A program made the position numbers and the translations under genes. This document shows, one piece after another, positions 32,111 to 43,800 of a DNA stretch of 64,000 nucleotides. The notes below the pieces were generated by a model. That model did not search any database. It saw only the letters and a list, made by a program, of their open reading frames with translations, and was not told the origin of the DNA. This DNA comes from Larix kaempferi (Eukaryota > Streptophyta > Pinopsida > Pinales > Pinaceae). Each line of letters opens with the position of its first letter. Position 1 is the first letter of the stretch. Where the stretch lies: NCBI GenBank assembly GCA_027924585.1, contig BSBM01000386.1:3992001-4056000 (forward strand), given 5' to 3'.

Positions 32111-32714
32111 TGTTGAGATATTGTAACTTCAAAGAATATTATATTTGTACTTTATTATTCCGGAGATGATTCATTCCTCCGTGAAGATCTTATTGTATAT
32201 CCGGAGATGTTTATTCCTCCGTCGGAATGTGGTAACTTGGGTTATTAGACTTCCCTAGTGGGGGTCGGCCCTGTATGTGTTATGTGGGTCAAAGGGTTAT
32301 TAGACCACCCTAGAGGGGTCGGCCCAGTTAGTTATAATGGGGTATTTAACCTAATGGTTACATACGAGCCTACATGTACTTGTGTAAAATACATATCAGA
32401 GTAGTGTATAAATAGAGGAGGTGTGTTCCTCATTATACACATTCACTCACTTGAGGATAGCGCACTTGTGGAGGAGAGGTCTGCTATTGTGGAGGAGGAG
32501 ATCATGTCTCAGGGTTTCATCTTTGTATATTGCTGGTCATCTATATTGAGGAAGCTTTGCTGGGTTTTCTACCCCATGAGGGTTTCCCAGGATAAATCTC
32601 TGTCTCTTGTGTTTATGCTGTGCTTGTTGTTTCTTCAGTGATCCTGTATATGCTATTATTGTGAAATAGAATGTAATGCTGCTATTTTCTGTCTTAGCAT
32701 CTTGAATTTTAACA
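32111..32714 (+). repeat. 3' LTR of B
   Basis: 604 bp, near-identical to the 5' LTR, TATAAATAG at 32407-32415, followed by the duplication GTTTC. Confidence 0.95.
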
Positions 32715-32719
32715 GTTTC

Positions 32720-34719
32720 TACATCGTACTCTAGTACAGGAAGTGAAATTAAGATCAGATAATTGATGGGCAGAATTCCAAGTGAATAGATAGATTAATA
32801 CTGTAGTGTTCTTCTAATCCTAACATTTCTCAGAAATAGAACAGTATATAACAAATAGTTACATAAAGCATTCTTTTGTATTTACTTATAAAGGAAAAAC
32901 AATTCATTTCTGTACAGAACTATATTTCTATTTATCACTAACCATTGTTGCAATCTATTACCATGTATTCTTTGCAAAGATGTTTTGAATATCAGATATT
33001 TCAGGCTTTATTAATTCTAGGTTCTAATAGCTGCAAAAACTCTTGGAATCAGAGTTATTGAATTTAAATAATAAATAGATATTTATCTTTCTTATCATAA
33101 AGTTATTTCAGCAAATATATCTCATATTCCCTTTTTACTACCAACTAGGGTTTCTTTTTCCAAGTTACATCATAGTTAGAATCCAAAACATTCCATCTCA
33201 TTATCATTTTGTTTTAGGATTTAATCAAAATCTTTAATCTAGAAAAACAAATCAATTTCATTTTTATTTACAGAATTGAAATTAATCTGATATTTGCAAT
33301 ACTTATCAATTATTCAAACTCTCATATTTAAACACATATTTACAAATTCTTTCAATTATTTAGAAATACGCATTCAACATCCTGTTTACTTCTCGATCAA
33401 ACCCTATGTTTATTTTATTTTTGAGACAAAAACTGAAAACATAGACTCGGCTCATTCTCGAATTTGCTAGTAGCAAATACATAAATTGTCTCTCGGCCAA
33501 CACTCATAACAGTGAATACATTAACACTTTTCAATATAAAACATTGTTTTAAAGTGAGAGTAAAACCAAGGATCGAATCCTTTAACTATCAACCTGTTTC
33601 AAGTAAAGACTATAGTTCCATTTTCCAAATCAAAACAATAATCGCACAGTCCATCTATTCGTTTCACAGAGACATTTTCCAATAACATGAAACTTGTTAC
33701 CAAAACAAAATACTATTTATTTCTTCATCGACAATTTGGGATACCCAAACATTACACAGTAAACATTGAAGTTTTAACACCATAAGTGAAAAACAAAATG
33801 ACCAGGGTTTATCCCTTAGGGTTTACAACTCCCAAAAACGAGTTACATATCCACTAATAAGTTACAGTAAACATTGCATTAACTAGACTAGCCAACACCT
33901 TAGCAGTTGGGAAGATAGCATTACTATTCATAAATTTCATTCATTGGACAAAGACCGTGCCATAAAACCCAAACACTTAGAACTTCGTCAAACATCATTC
34001 GTCGAATTAAACTGTACATGATAACCAACGAGGTAATGAAACCACCGAGGCTTACTGGTGGACAAGCAGAGATTCCCCATCATTCTCAAGTGAATGGTCC
34101 TCCGACAAAGGCAAACCTGTCACAAAAACCATGAATGGTTAAACAACCTACTAGATCTAATTATGAAGGATTTTAAAATAATAGTAATGGGTAGAAGAAC
34201 ACTTTACGTTTGCATTTGAGAAGACTCTCCTGCAAACGAGGCCAACAAAGCCACCATCCAGCTTGGAAAATAAAGTTCTAGTTCTTAGAAACAACAAAGT
34301 TACCACGTACTGAGAGTCAAAACTAGTGCCATCGCTTTAATAAAAACCTTGGACAAACATGTCACAAACTCATGCAGTAAGACGAGTTGCAGACTCAACC
34401 TATCAACATGTTAACTACTGCAATTTTCACTACAGAGGATCGGCTTCTTAACCTGATCCTCACTTACAGGCGTGATACACACAGTTCATGGGTTCGAGCT
34501 CGGTGAACCTCCAACTATCAAAACCCTAGAACTACTCGGCCTGTCGGCCTCTCCCTCAGACCATTACCTTGCAAAATGAATGTCGCGAAACATGGTTCAA
34601 CGCGGTTGTAGGGTACAGTTAGGGTTTCTCCATTACAATCTCAAGAATCACAAATCAATGGTGAATATTTTTGCCAACCGAGTACGTTGGAAAGTGGTAA
34701 ACCTCTACATTTAACACTT
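32720..34719. other. Unassigned AT-rich stretch between B and G2
   Basis: No gene or LTR pair seen. Read on the minus strand, 34580-34090 has intron-like punctuation ('gtgacag|gtttgcc' at about 34118), but no frame of useful length. The sequence continues on the far side of G2 at 58028. Confidence 0.3.
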
Positions 34720-35414
34720 TGTTGGCTTGGTTTTGCAACCAATCTTGAGTGCTATGGGCACCTATCAACAAGTGATAGCAGTTTCAAAGATTGAAAGCAA
34801 AAACAATTATTATAAATCTGAATCTAAACTAAACTAGCATGTGCATGTAACAAATAAATTTTTTTGAAAATGATTCAAGAACAAGAAATAAAAAGAATGA
34901 GTATTGTATTAAGATACCTCAAATGGTGAGGATTTGTGTTGAGCAACTTCCAAGGTGAGTAGCTCCAAGCTCCAAAGGTCTCTTCTCCAAGATAGCTACA
35001 ATGGTCAAAAGCTCATGAGAGATTTTGACAGCATGAGGATGGGATGATGGATGGATGGAAAGTGAGGAGCCCCTACCACCTTTTTATAGTTTTTGGTGGT
35101 GGGGAATACCATTATGGTTTTGAGGAAACCAATGGTATTGACCAACATGGTTTAGGTACCTTTTCCCTCATTTTTCCTTTTTTGAATATTTTGAATATTT
35201 TTATTCCCTTTTTAATATTTTTGGGAATTCTGGACCCTTTTTGAGGGTTTTTTATGCTTTTTGAGGAAAAATATTCATTTTGAGTGGAAAAAGGGGTGTA
35301 TTAAGGTCTTTTGGTGACCTTTTGATGGCTTTAGAGGCTCAAATGGTGAAAAAGTGGACATATGGGTCATGTGAATAAGGAAATGAGCTAGTGAGCACTT
35401 TTTGGGTGTTAACA
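34720..35414 (-). repeat. 3' LTR of G2
   Basis: 695 bp; reads TGTTAACACCC... on the minus strand. Adjacent internal bases 'tattgccccctgatg' give a minus-strand polypurine tract (CAGGGGG) at about 35418-35425. Confidence 0.93.
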
Positions 35415-35425
35415 TATTGCCCCCT

Positions 35426-36780
35426 GATGTGTGAGGGAAGGAGCTCATCGTATGGCCGATAGACATCATAGTTCTTTTGTCTTTTTTCTGGGGTTTGGGG
35501 AAGAGAAGAGACCGATTGGAGACTGGATCCACGGCCCTTGGAAGCTACAAAATAAAAAATATTACATGGCCTCAATATGAGTGAGGGATAAGCTCTAATA
35601 ATGGACAAGGCGGGCATACCCATGCTCGTATCAAGACATATACATAACAATTAGTCCTAAGAAGGGGGACCTGAAAAATACATTAAAAAAAAAATCTGTT
35701 CGTACATCATAATGGTCCGGAGGGGACATTATTTTGGGATGTACTCATGATCATAACATGACTGATCTCAATAACTGATACACTGGAATAAAGCAACAAC
35801 CGTTCTGAATAAGGTCTCAGAAGGGTTGATGAACTGCTGAAACAGAAGGTGTCCAACATCTGTACGGACTCAATGACTGTGAGTCATCACTGGGAAGTAC
35901 TTGTAACTGTATACTCGAGGGAGTATAAAACTGGGGTACATCTGAATACTGTCGCCATGTGCAACCCGGATATCTATAGAAAAAATGTAACTGGTTGTTT
36001 CCATAAGTAGACTCTCAAATGTGAAAGAGTCAGGTGGTATCCGGGGTCTTCGACTAATAACTGAACAGACCAATACCCTGTGCGAGTCTCAACGATGTGA
36101 TCAAGGTGTTGAAGTCGAGCATGTGAGAAACAACCATTTGGAGAGGCACTAAGGACTCTTCTCGAAATGATTCGTAGGCACTCATCATAAATGGTGATGA
36201 GTCCAAAACACAGGGACCTCTAGGTCTATCCTCTGGAATAAATTTGGTTGTCGTTGACAGAGGGAGACCAACAACTAACAAGGCAATGATGTTTCCTTGA
36301 TAGGAGCACGAGGTGTGGAACTGAAGTGTGGTAGTACTGATGGTAGGATTGACATACTTGTGGGGATGGGAAGTAACTGGGGTCATAAAGTGGGTAGGCT
36401 CAAACTTCCTTTGTTCAGAGCATGATGACATGGTTGAATTGGCAGCGTAGGGAACTGACATGTAGGTGTGGGGATCATAGCTTTTAGGGACTGAAGGGTA
36501 TGTATTGACTCTGGGGGGGTCAAGATGTTGGGTGTTGTTGAGGGGTTCTTAGGGTGAGATATTGCAGAATAATCTAAACAAAGGCGACCAAAACGATGAA
36601 GCTGCCATATGAGTAGACGCGATCTGTTCTAGCGCCGAGAAGCACCATTGGGTCCTTTTTCATAGTTTTAATGAGATCCAAGAAGGGATAAAAGTGTGCT
36701 CTGAAATGGTACTGTCTTGTGGATTTTGCGAGCCCAGGACTGTTCGTGCTCATGTGTGCTTTCATTTTTAAGGAGTCTGA
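35426..36780 (-). other. 3' non-coding region of G2, part 1, with an uncertain 135-codon frame
   Basis: Mostly non-coding. A minus-strand frame at 36461-36054 encodes 135 residues rich in Ser, Thr and Pro that I cannot assign. It could be a relic of an extra ORF of the element or chance. Nothing else seen. Confidence 0.35.
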
Positions 36781-37190
36781 AAACGATAAGAAGACTCTGC
36801 AGTGGTTGTGAGTATCGTCCTGTGGGTTTTTATGAGCTCAGGTTGGTGATTGCTCGCGGTCTCTTTCATGTTTAGAGAGTTTGAAAGCGGTAAGTGGACT
36901 CCATTGGTGTTCTTTTTCGTAAGTTAGTCTCCAAGGCCCGAAAAAGCATAAAATGATGCAAATGGAGAACTCTTCTAGTCGATGTGAGTAGAGTATTCCT
37001 TTTTCGTAATTAGTCTACAAGGTTCGGAAAAGGGGTAAACTTATACCAGGTAGACGCCCTTTCAGATACGTTTAGTGAGCATGAAAGGAAGCAAGGTTGC
37101 TTGGCGATCTTTTCATTGTTTTAGGAGTCAGAAAAGAGCTTAACAGAAACTCCCTAAGTGCCTTTTTCGTAAAAGGGATTGCTTGGCCCG
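36781..37190. repeat. Degenerate repeats around 'cctttttcgtaa' in G2
   Basis: Several diverged copies of a unit with 'tttttcgtaa', 'ttagtctccaaggcccgaaaaag' and 'aggagtctgaaaacg' occur 80-110 bp apart. Too diverged to fix a period by eye. Confidence 0.5.
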
Positions 37191-37194
37191 AAAA

Positions 37195-37800
37195 AGGGGA
37201 TTGATGAGAGCGAGAAAATGTCTCAAGCACCATCATGAGTGCGGAATGCTGGATCCAGTGACATAAAGATTGTCAAAAAGGGGCAACGACCAATGTGGCA
37301 CGCAAACCGAGGTGATGGGTGGGCATGGTAAAAATGCCCAAAAAATGAGGGGTGAGAGTGAGAAATGATCTCAAGCATCATCACAAGTGCAGAAAATTGA
37401 ATCCGACGATATAACACTCGTAAAAAATGGACGACGACCGATGTGGCACGTAAACCGAGGCAACGAGGGGGCATGGGAAAAATGCTCAAAAAATTTGGGC
37501 GTGAGAGTGAGAAATGATCTCAAGCGTCATCACGAGCATGGAAAACTGAATCCAGCGATATAAGACTCGTAAAAAATGGACGACGACCGATGTGGCACGC
37601 AAACCGAGGCGACGAGGGGGCATGGTAAAAAATGCCCGAAAAATCTGGGCGTGAGAGTGAGAAATGATCTCAAGCATCATCACGAGCGCGGAAAATTGGT
37701 CGAAGACTCGTAAGACTCGTAAAAAAATGGACGATGACCGATGTGGCACGCAAACCGAGGTAATGAGGGCGTGAAAAAATGGTCGAAAAATGGACCTGGT
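37195..37800. repeat. 150-bp tandem array of G2
   Basis: Four copies of a unit of about 150 bp, each with 'gtgagagtgagaaatgatct', 'tggacgacgaccgatgtggc' and 'acgcaaaccgagg' (starts near 37201, 37352, 37501, 37651). It lies just upstream of the plus-strand TATA box at 37922, so it could act as an upstream element of the antisense gene. Confidence 0.85.
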
Positions 37801-37921
37801 GAAAATAGGAAAAGAAAAGAACTGTCATGAAGCTCTCGCCGTGCTGATTCCAACGGTACCAACGGTTTGAGGAACGGACATTGTATGACACCGGAATGGT
37901 TGTTTGAAAAATGGTGGAATT

Positions 37922-37933
37922 TCTATAAATAGG
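37922..37933 (+). promoter_or_regulatory. TATA box, likely promoter of the antisense gene of G2
   Basis: CTATAAATAGGG on the plus strand, in a non-repeat setting, followed about 110 bp later by a consensus 5' splice site (CAG|GTAACC at 38047). Removing nested C, it lies about 0.5 kb upstream of the plus-strand ORF at 46159. No transcript evidence is available here. Confidence 0.5.
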
Positions 37934-38189
37934 GCGTGGGGCCCATATGACCTGTCATTGTTACGTGTGAGTTTGGTAGAGCAATCAGAGCTCTTTCTTG
38001 ATTTCCGGGAGATTTAACCATTGGTTTTCGATTCCGCGAGTTTCAGGTAACCCTATTCGCCTTAGCCTTTTCAATTATGTCTTTTTTGGTTAGCGGCGGG
38101 CCCCTGAAGGCCGCAAAATTCCATGTTGGCCTTCCAACGTGGAATATCACGGGTTTCGTGTGTTTTTCCGCGATGGACATCGCGGGTTT

Positions 38190-38681
38190 TGTTAAGTTTA
38201 AACCAAATAGCCAAGCAAGATCACTGAAAGAAACACAATCACAAGATAGACACACAATATACCCTGGGAAACCCTCATGGGGTAGAAAACCCAGCAAAGC
38301 TTTCCTCAATAAGATGATCAACCAAAATACAAGATGTGCTCCTCCTTCCTTTGTCTCCTTAGCTGATCTCCCAGATAAGTGCGCACTCTTCCACAAGTGA
38401 GTGAATGAATCTAATGAGGAGTTCACCTCCTCTATTTATACTTGACTCTCAACTGACTAAAAGACCTTATGGGGCCGACCTCACCCGGAGAAGTCTAATA
38501 ACCCCTAAAATATAACTACAGGGCCGACCCACACATGGTGGGTCTAATAACCCTAGTTAATACTAACCCCTGGAGGAATAAACATCTCCAGATACATAAT
38601 AGGATTACCTCGGAGGAATGAAACATCTCCGGAATAAATAATGTACAATTATAATATTCTTAGAAGTTACAATATTCAACA
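38190..38681 (-). repeat. 3' LTR of C
   Basis: 492 bp; TGTTGAATATTG...TTAACA on the minus strand; TATAAATAG (minus) at 38432-38440. Preceded on the minus strand by the tract GTTAAGGGGGAG (38682-38694). Confidence 0.95.
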
Positions 38682-38804
38682 CTCCCCCTTAACGAGAAGG
38701 ATATTATAACAACATCTGCAGGAGCAAGGAGTCATTTACTACATCATCTATATATCATCGGAAGCTTTCTTCAATTCATCATCATCAGTAACTTGACTAG
38801 TTAC

Positions 38805-39055
38805 TGGATCATCAGCATCGTCATCACACGATCATCAGCATCGTCATCACACGATCATCAGCATCGTCATCACACGATCATCAGCATCGTCATCACACGA
38901 TCACCAGCATCGTCATCACACGATCATCAGCATCGTCATCCCACGATCACCAGCATCGTCATCGCACGATCATCAGCATCGTCATCGCACGATCATCAAC
39001 ATCGTCATCCCACGATCATCAGCATCGTCATCCCACGATCATCAGCATCATCAAA
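38805..39055 (-). repeat. 23-bp tandem array of C
   Basis: About 11 copies of 'cgatcatcagcatcgtcatc' plus ACA (23 bp). It cycles through all frames, so the translated plus-strand frame is an artefact. Shared with the 23-bp array of B. Confidence 0.93.
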
Positions 39056-39059
39056 GAAT

Positions 39060-39860
39060 GATGTAAACCAATCATGTACCTTTTGAATCGAAGTCCAGGG
39101 ACGATCCAGTCCTATCATGTTCTCAGAGACCTCACGTCCATGGCTCAGTTTACAGGACCAAAGTCCAAGGATGATCCAATCCTTACGGTACATTTAGGAC
39201 AGCGTCCAAGGATGACTTAATCCTCTACCGTACATTTAGGACCACGTCCAAGGATGACTTAATCCTCCACCGTACATTTAGGACCACGTCCAAGGATGAC
39301 TTAATCCTCCACCGTACTTTTAGGACCACGTCTAAGGATGACTTAATCCTCCACCGTACATTTAGGACCACGTCCAAGGATGACTTAATCCTCCACCGTT
39401 CATTTAGGACCACGTCCAAGGATGACTTAATCCTCCACCGTACATTTAGGACCACGTCCAAGGATGACTTAATCCTCCACCGTACATTTAGGACCACGTC
39501 CAAGGATGACTTAATCCTCCACCGTACATTTAGGACCACGTCCAAGGATGACTTAATCCTCCACCGTACATTTAGGACCACGTCCAAGGATGACTTAATC
39601 CTCCACCGTACATTTAGGACCACGTCCAAGGATGACTTAATCCTCCACCGTACTTTTAGGACCACGTCCAAGGATGACTTAATCCTCCACCGTACATTTA
39701 GGACCACGTCCAAGGATGACTTAATCCTCCACCGTACATTTAGGACCACGTCCAAGGATGACTTAATCCTCCACCGTACATTTAGGACCTACGTACAAGA
39801 ATGACTTAATCCTCAACCATACATTTAGGACCTACGTCCAAGGATGACTTAATCCTTAAC
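39060..39860 (-). repeat. 42-bp tandem array of C
   Basis: About 15 near-identical copies of a 42-bp unit containing 'cgtccaaggatgacttaatc' and 'ctccaccgtacatttaggac'; the left end at 39060-39200 is diverged. On the minus strand the core reads GGATTAAGTCATCCTTGGAC, close to the cores of B's arrays. The 176-codon frame across it exists only because 42 is a multiple of three. Confidence 0.93.
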
Positions 39861-40130
39861 CGTCCACCAAGGACTTCATTCTTGAAGACATACGTCTACG
39901 GCTCTTCTTTAGGACTGAAGTCCAGGAATGATCCAATCCCTTCACATGTTCATCAAAAACTTCATTATCGAAGACATACGTCTACGGCTCTTCTTTTGGA
40001 CTGAAGTCCAGGAATGATCCAATCCCTTCACATGTTCATCAAGAACTTCATTATCGAAGACATACGTCTACGGCTCTTCTTTTGGACTGAAGTCCAGGAA
40101 TGATCCAATCCCTTCACATGTTCACCAAGA
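39861..40130 (-). repeat. Repeat units of C (about 87 bp) homologous to the B array
   Basis: Three copies of a unit with 'gaagacatacgtctacggct' and 'gaagtccaggaatgatccaa'. Its reverse complement matches the 87-bp array of B across the full unit, including 'agagccgtagacgta'. Confidence 0.88.
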
Positions 40131-40440
40131 CAGAACATGTATCCTCATCATCATAACATGTATCATCATCATCAAAACATGTATAACCACAACATGTATC
40201 ATCATCATCAAAACATGTATAACCACAACATGTATCATCATCATCAAAACATGTTATAACCACAACATGTATCATCATCATCAAAACATGTATAACCACA
40301 ACATTTATCATCATCATCAAAACATGTATAACCACAACATGGATCATCATCATCAAAACATGTATAACCACAACATGGATCATCATCATCAAAACATGTA
40401 TAACCACAACATGTATCATCATCATCAAAATCATGTATAC
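40131..40440 (-). repeat. 36-bp tandem array of C
   Basis: About eight copies of 'catgtataaccacaacatgt' followed by 'atcatcatcatcaaaa' (36 bp). The Met/Val/His-rich minus-strand frame is repeat-driven. Confidence 0.9.
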
Positions 40441-40795
40441 ATCTAACCATCAAAATCATGTATACATCTAACCATCAAAAGCATGTATACATCTAAACAT
40501 AAAAAGCATGTATACATCTAAACATCAAAATCATGTATACATCTAAACATAAAAATCATGTATACATCTAAACATCAAAATCATGTATACATCTAACCAT
40601 CAAAAGCATGTATACATCTAAACATCAAAAGCATGTATACATCTAAACATCAAAATCATGTATACATCTAAACATAAAAATCATGTATACATCTAAACAT
40701 CAAAATCATGTATACGTCTAACCATCAAAAGTATGTATACATCTAACCATCAAAAGCATGTATACATCTAATCATCAAAAGCAGGAATATGAGAG
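40430..40795 (-). repeat. 25-bp tandem array of C
   Basis: About 14 copies of 'catgtatacatctaaacatc' plus 'aaaat' or 'aaaag' (25 bp). Confidence 0.9.
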
Positions 40796-40883
40796 TTCTA
40801 AATCTAAATAATTCTAGGTGAATAAGTGCAGTAAATAGGTAACCTCATTATTGATGAGATAGGCTTGTTTGTCAGATACTGTT

Positions 40884-43800
40884 CTACTCCCCCTTTCGAG
40901 GAGGGTTCTTCTGAACTACACCAATCTTGTCTCGGAAGTGTTCAAACTTTACTCGAGACAGAGGCTTAGTCAGGATATCAGCAATTTGATCCTCAGTACT
41001 TATATACTCCATCTTGATAGCTCCTTTCTGCACCATATCTCGTATATAAAAGTACCGGATCTCTATGTGTTTTGACTTATCGTGAAAAACTGGATTTTCA
41101 GTCATCTTGATGCAGCTTTGATTATCACACATAATCACAGTGGGGTCCATTTCTAAGTCAAACACTCCAGATAAAAGTTTTCGAAGCCATACTGCTTTAC
41201 AGCTGGCAGAACAGGCAGCTATATATTCAGCTTCAGCAGTACTGAGGGCCACACTTGATTGTTTCTTGCTGAACCATGAGATCATGGCAGATCCAAGACC
41301 ATAACATCCACCTGAAGTACTTTTTCTATCTGAGACACTACCTACCCAATCAGAGTCTGAGTAACCATGTAATTTGAGTTCATGACCTCCAAGATAAAAT
41401 AGGCCAAAATCTAATGTACCTTTTAGGTACCTCATTATATGCTTTGCAGCGATTAAGTGAACCTTTCTAGGTTCTACTAGATACTGACTTAGGGTATTTA
41501 TAGCAAAGCATATATCAGGTCTAGTATTGGTTAAGTACATTAAATATCCAATGATTTGTCTATATAAAGTTATGTCCACTAATTCTGATGAATCATTAAC
41601 TAATAATTTTAAGTTGGAGTCCATGGGAGTGGCCATGGCTTTGCACTCCAACATATCAAATCTTTTGAGAATCTCCACAGTATACTTACCTTGATTTAGA
41701 AAGATTCCTTTTGGTTCTTGCCATACTTCTAAGCCTAAGAAGTAGTGCATTAATCCGAGATCTTTCATCTCGAATTCTGAAGAAAGCTTCTTCTTGCTTT
41801 CAATAATCTGTTTCTCATCTCCAGTTAGGAAAAGATCATCTACATATAACAGCAATATAACTGGTTCATCATCCATCACCTTGAGATAAAGATTTGGGTC
41901 AGCTTTACTTTTGGTAAAGCCCATGCTAGTTAAGAAATTATCAATCCTTCCGTACCAAGCCCTTGGAGCTTGTTTCAACCCATATAATGCCTTCTTCAAT
42001 TTGCATACATGAGTTCATCCATCATTAACCTCAAACCCTTGAGGTTGCTCTATGTATACTTCTTCTTCAATTACACCATTCAGAAAAGCTGTCTTAACAT
42101 CCATTTGGTGTAATTTCCACTTCATCATGGATGCAAGTGCCATGATAGTTCTTATTGAAGTATACCTGGCAACAGGTGCAAATGTTTCTTCATAGTCAAT
42201 TCCCTCCTTCTGAGAGAATCCTCTGGCTACAAACCTTGCTTTGTATTTTTCAATGCTTCCATCTGCGGCATGTTTTATTTTGAAAATCCATTTGGAAGAA
42301 ACCACACTTTTATCTTTCGGTTTGGGAACTATATCCCAAACATCATTTTTCATTATTGACTGGTATTCTTCAGTCATTGCCTCTACCCATTCTTTATTTT
42401 GAGCTGCTTCTTCATAGCTAGTAGGTAGTTGATCCACAAGGTCACACATTAAGGCCATGTAGTTGGACACCAATTTTGGCTTCTTCCTTTCTCTAGTGGA
42501 GCCTTCAGGAGCACCATATCTTTCAGCTCCTTGAATAATATCTCTAGCCCATGCTGGTCTTCTTTTCCTGGATAATTCTGCAATAGGGGGTTCTTGTGGT
42601 TCCAGCATGTCATGATCCTCTGGTGTAACTTCTTCTGGGATGTGAACAGTCTCTGAGATCCTGGGAGATGAATCTTCTTCATAAACTTCTTCAAGTTGAC
42701 ACTTTCTAGATTTCTTGAGAGCTGCTTCCTCATCAAAGGTTACATCTCTACTTATTTCTATATGATGGAAACCTGGTATGTAGATTCTGAAGGCTTTGGA
42801 AGTTTCACAATAACCAACAAACATTCCCTTCTTACCTGAGGGATCCAACTTGGTTCTCTTTTCTTTTGGAATGTGGATGTACACAGGACACCCAAATATT
42901 TTAAGATGACTTACCTCAGGCTTCTTACATGTAAACACTTCTTCTGGAGTTTTGAATTCAAGAGCACTGTGAGATAATCTATTTTGCACATAAACTGCTG
43001 TCTTGGCTGCTTCAGCCCATAAGTACATGGGAAGATCTTGGTCATGTATCATGGTCTTCACAGCTTCCATGATTGTTCTATTTTTCCTTTTAGCCACCCC
43101 ATTTTGTTGGGGATTGTATGGAGTAGTTAGTTCCCTTTTAATTCCAGCTTCTTTGCAAAAGTCCTCAAATTCCTTTGAGGTGAATTCTGTGCCATTATCT
43201 GTTCTGAGAGTTTTGATTTTCTTGTCTGATAGATTTTCTATTAGAGCCTTGAACTCTTTGAATTTTCCAAAGACTTCATTCTTACCTTTCAGGAAGTATA
43301 TCCAAGTTTTCCTTGAATAGTCATCAATGAATGAAAGATAGTATTCAAACCCACTTAAGGAAGTGGTGGGCATTGGACCACATACATCTGAGCGTATAAG
43401 CTCTAAAATGTTCTTAGTCTTTGTTTCACTCTTTGGAAAGGGGTTCTTGATATTTTCCCCTTTCTTACATCCTTTACATGAGCCATCATGATCAACTTTC
43501 AATTCTGGTAATCCTATGACTACCTTGCTTACATAGGGTAAGGCTTTATCATTGATGTGAGCTAATCTTCTATGCCATAGTTCACTGGGGCTAGAGATCT
43601 CATGTGCAAGGGCAGCTTCTGGATGGCCCTTGAGTTTATAGAGACCTCCTTCTTCTTCACCAATAACAACTGCATCTTTAATTGTCTTTCCTTTGGACCA
43701 CATGAGTACTTGTCCATCTATGAAGGCTACTCTAAAACCTTTCTCATCTAGTGCTGAAATAGAGAGAAGGTTCTTCTTTAAACCTGGTACATATAAGATG

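Larger units (their letters stand above)
25759..32714 (+). mobile_element. Non-autonomous copia-type LTR element B
   Basis: Two 604-bp LTRs (25759-26362, 32111-32714; about five differences, under 1%) are flanked by the duplication GTTTC (25754-25758 and 32715-32719). The Met-tRNA primer site follows the 5' LTR and a strong polypurine tract precedes the 3' LTR. The 5.7-kb interior keeps only a scrap of gag start (27620-27745) and a scrap of RT (29050-29175), joined by intron-like sequence, then six tandem arrays up to the 3' end. It has no usable protein yet inserted recently, so it must use enzymes from a relative; element C is the closest by LTR and array content. Confidence 0.93.

Noticed and set aside
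38077-38400. 107-codon plus-strand ORF and its minus-strand counterpart
   Set aside because: Spans the junction of G2 and the C LTR; the C part recurs at 45409-45660.
39225-39755. 176-codon minus-strand ORF with a 14-residue repeat
   Set aside because: Product of the 42-bp array in element C; no start context and no support outside the array.
40114-40434. Met/Val/His-rich ORFs
   Set aside because: Product of the 36-bp array.
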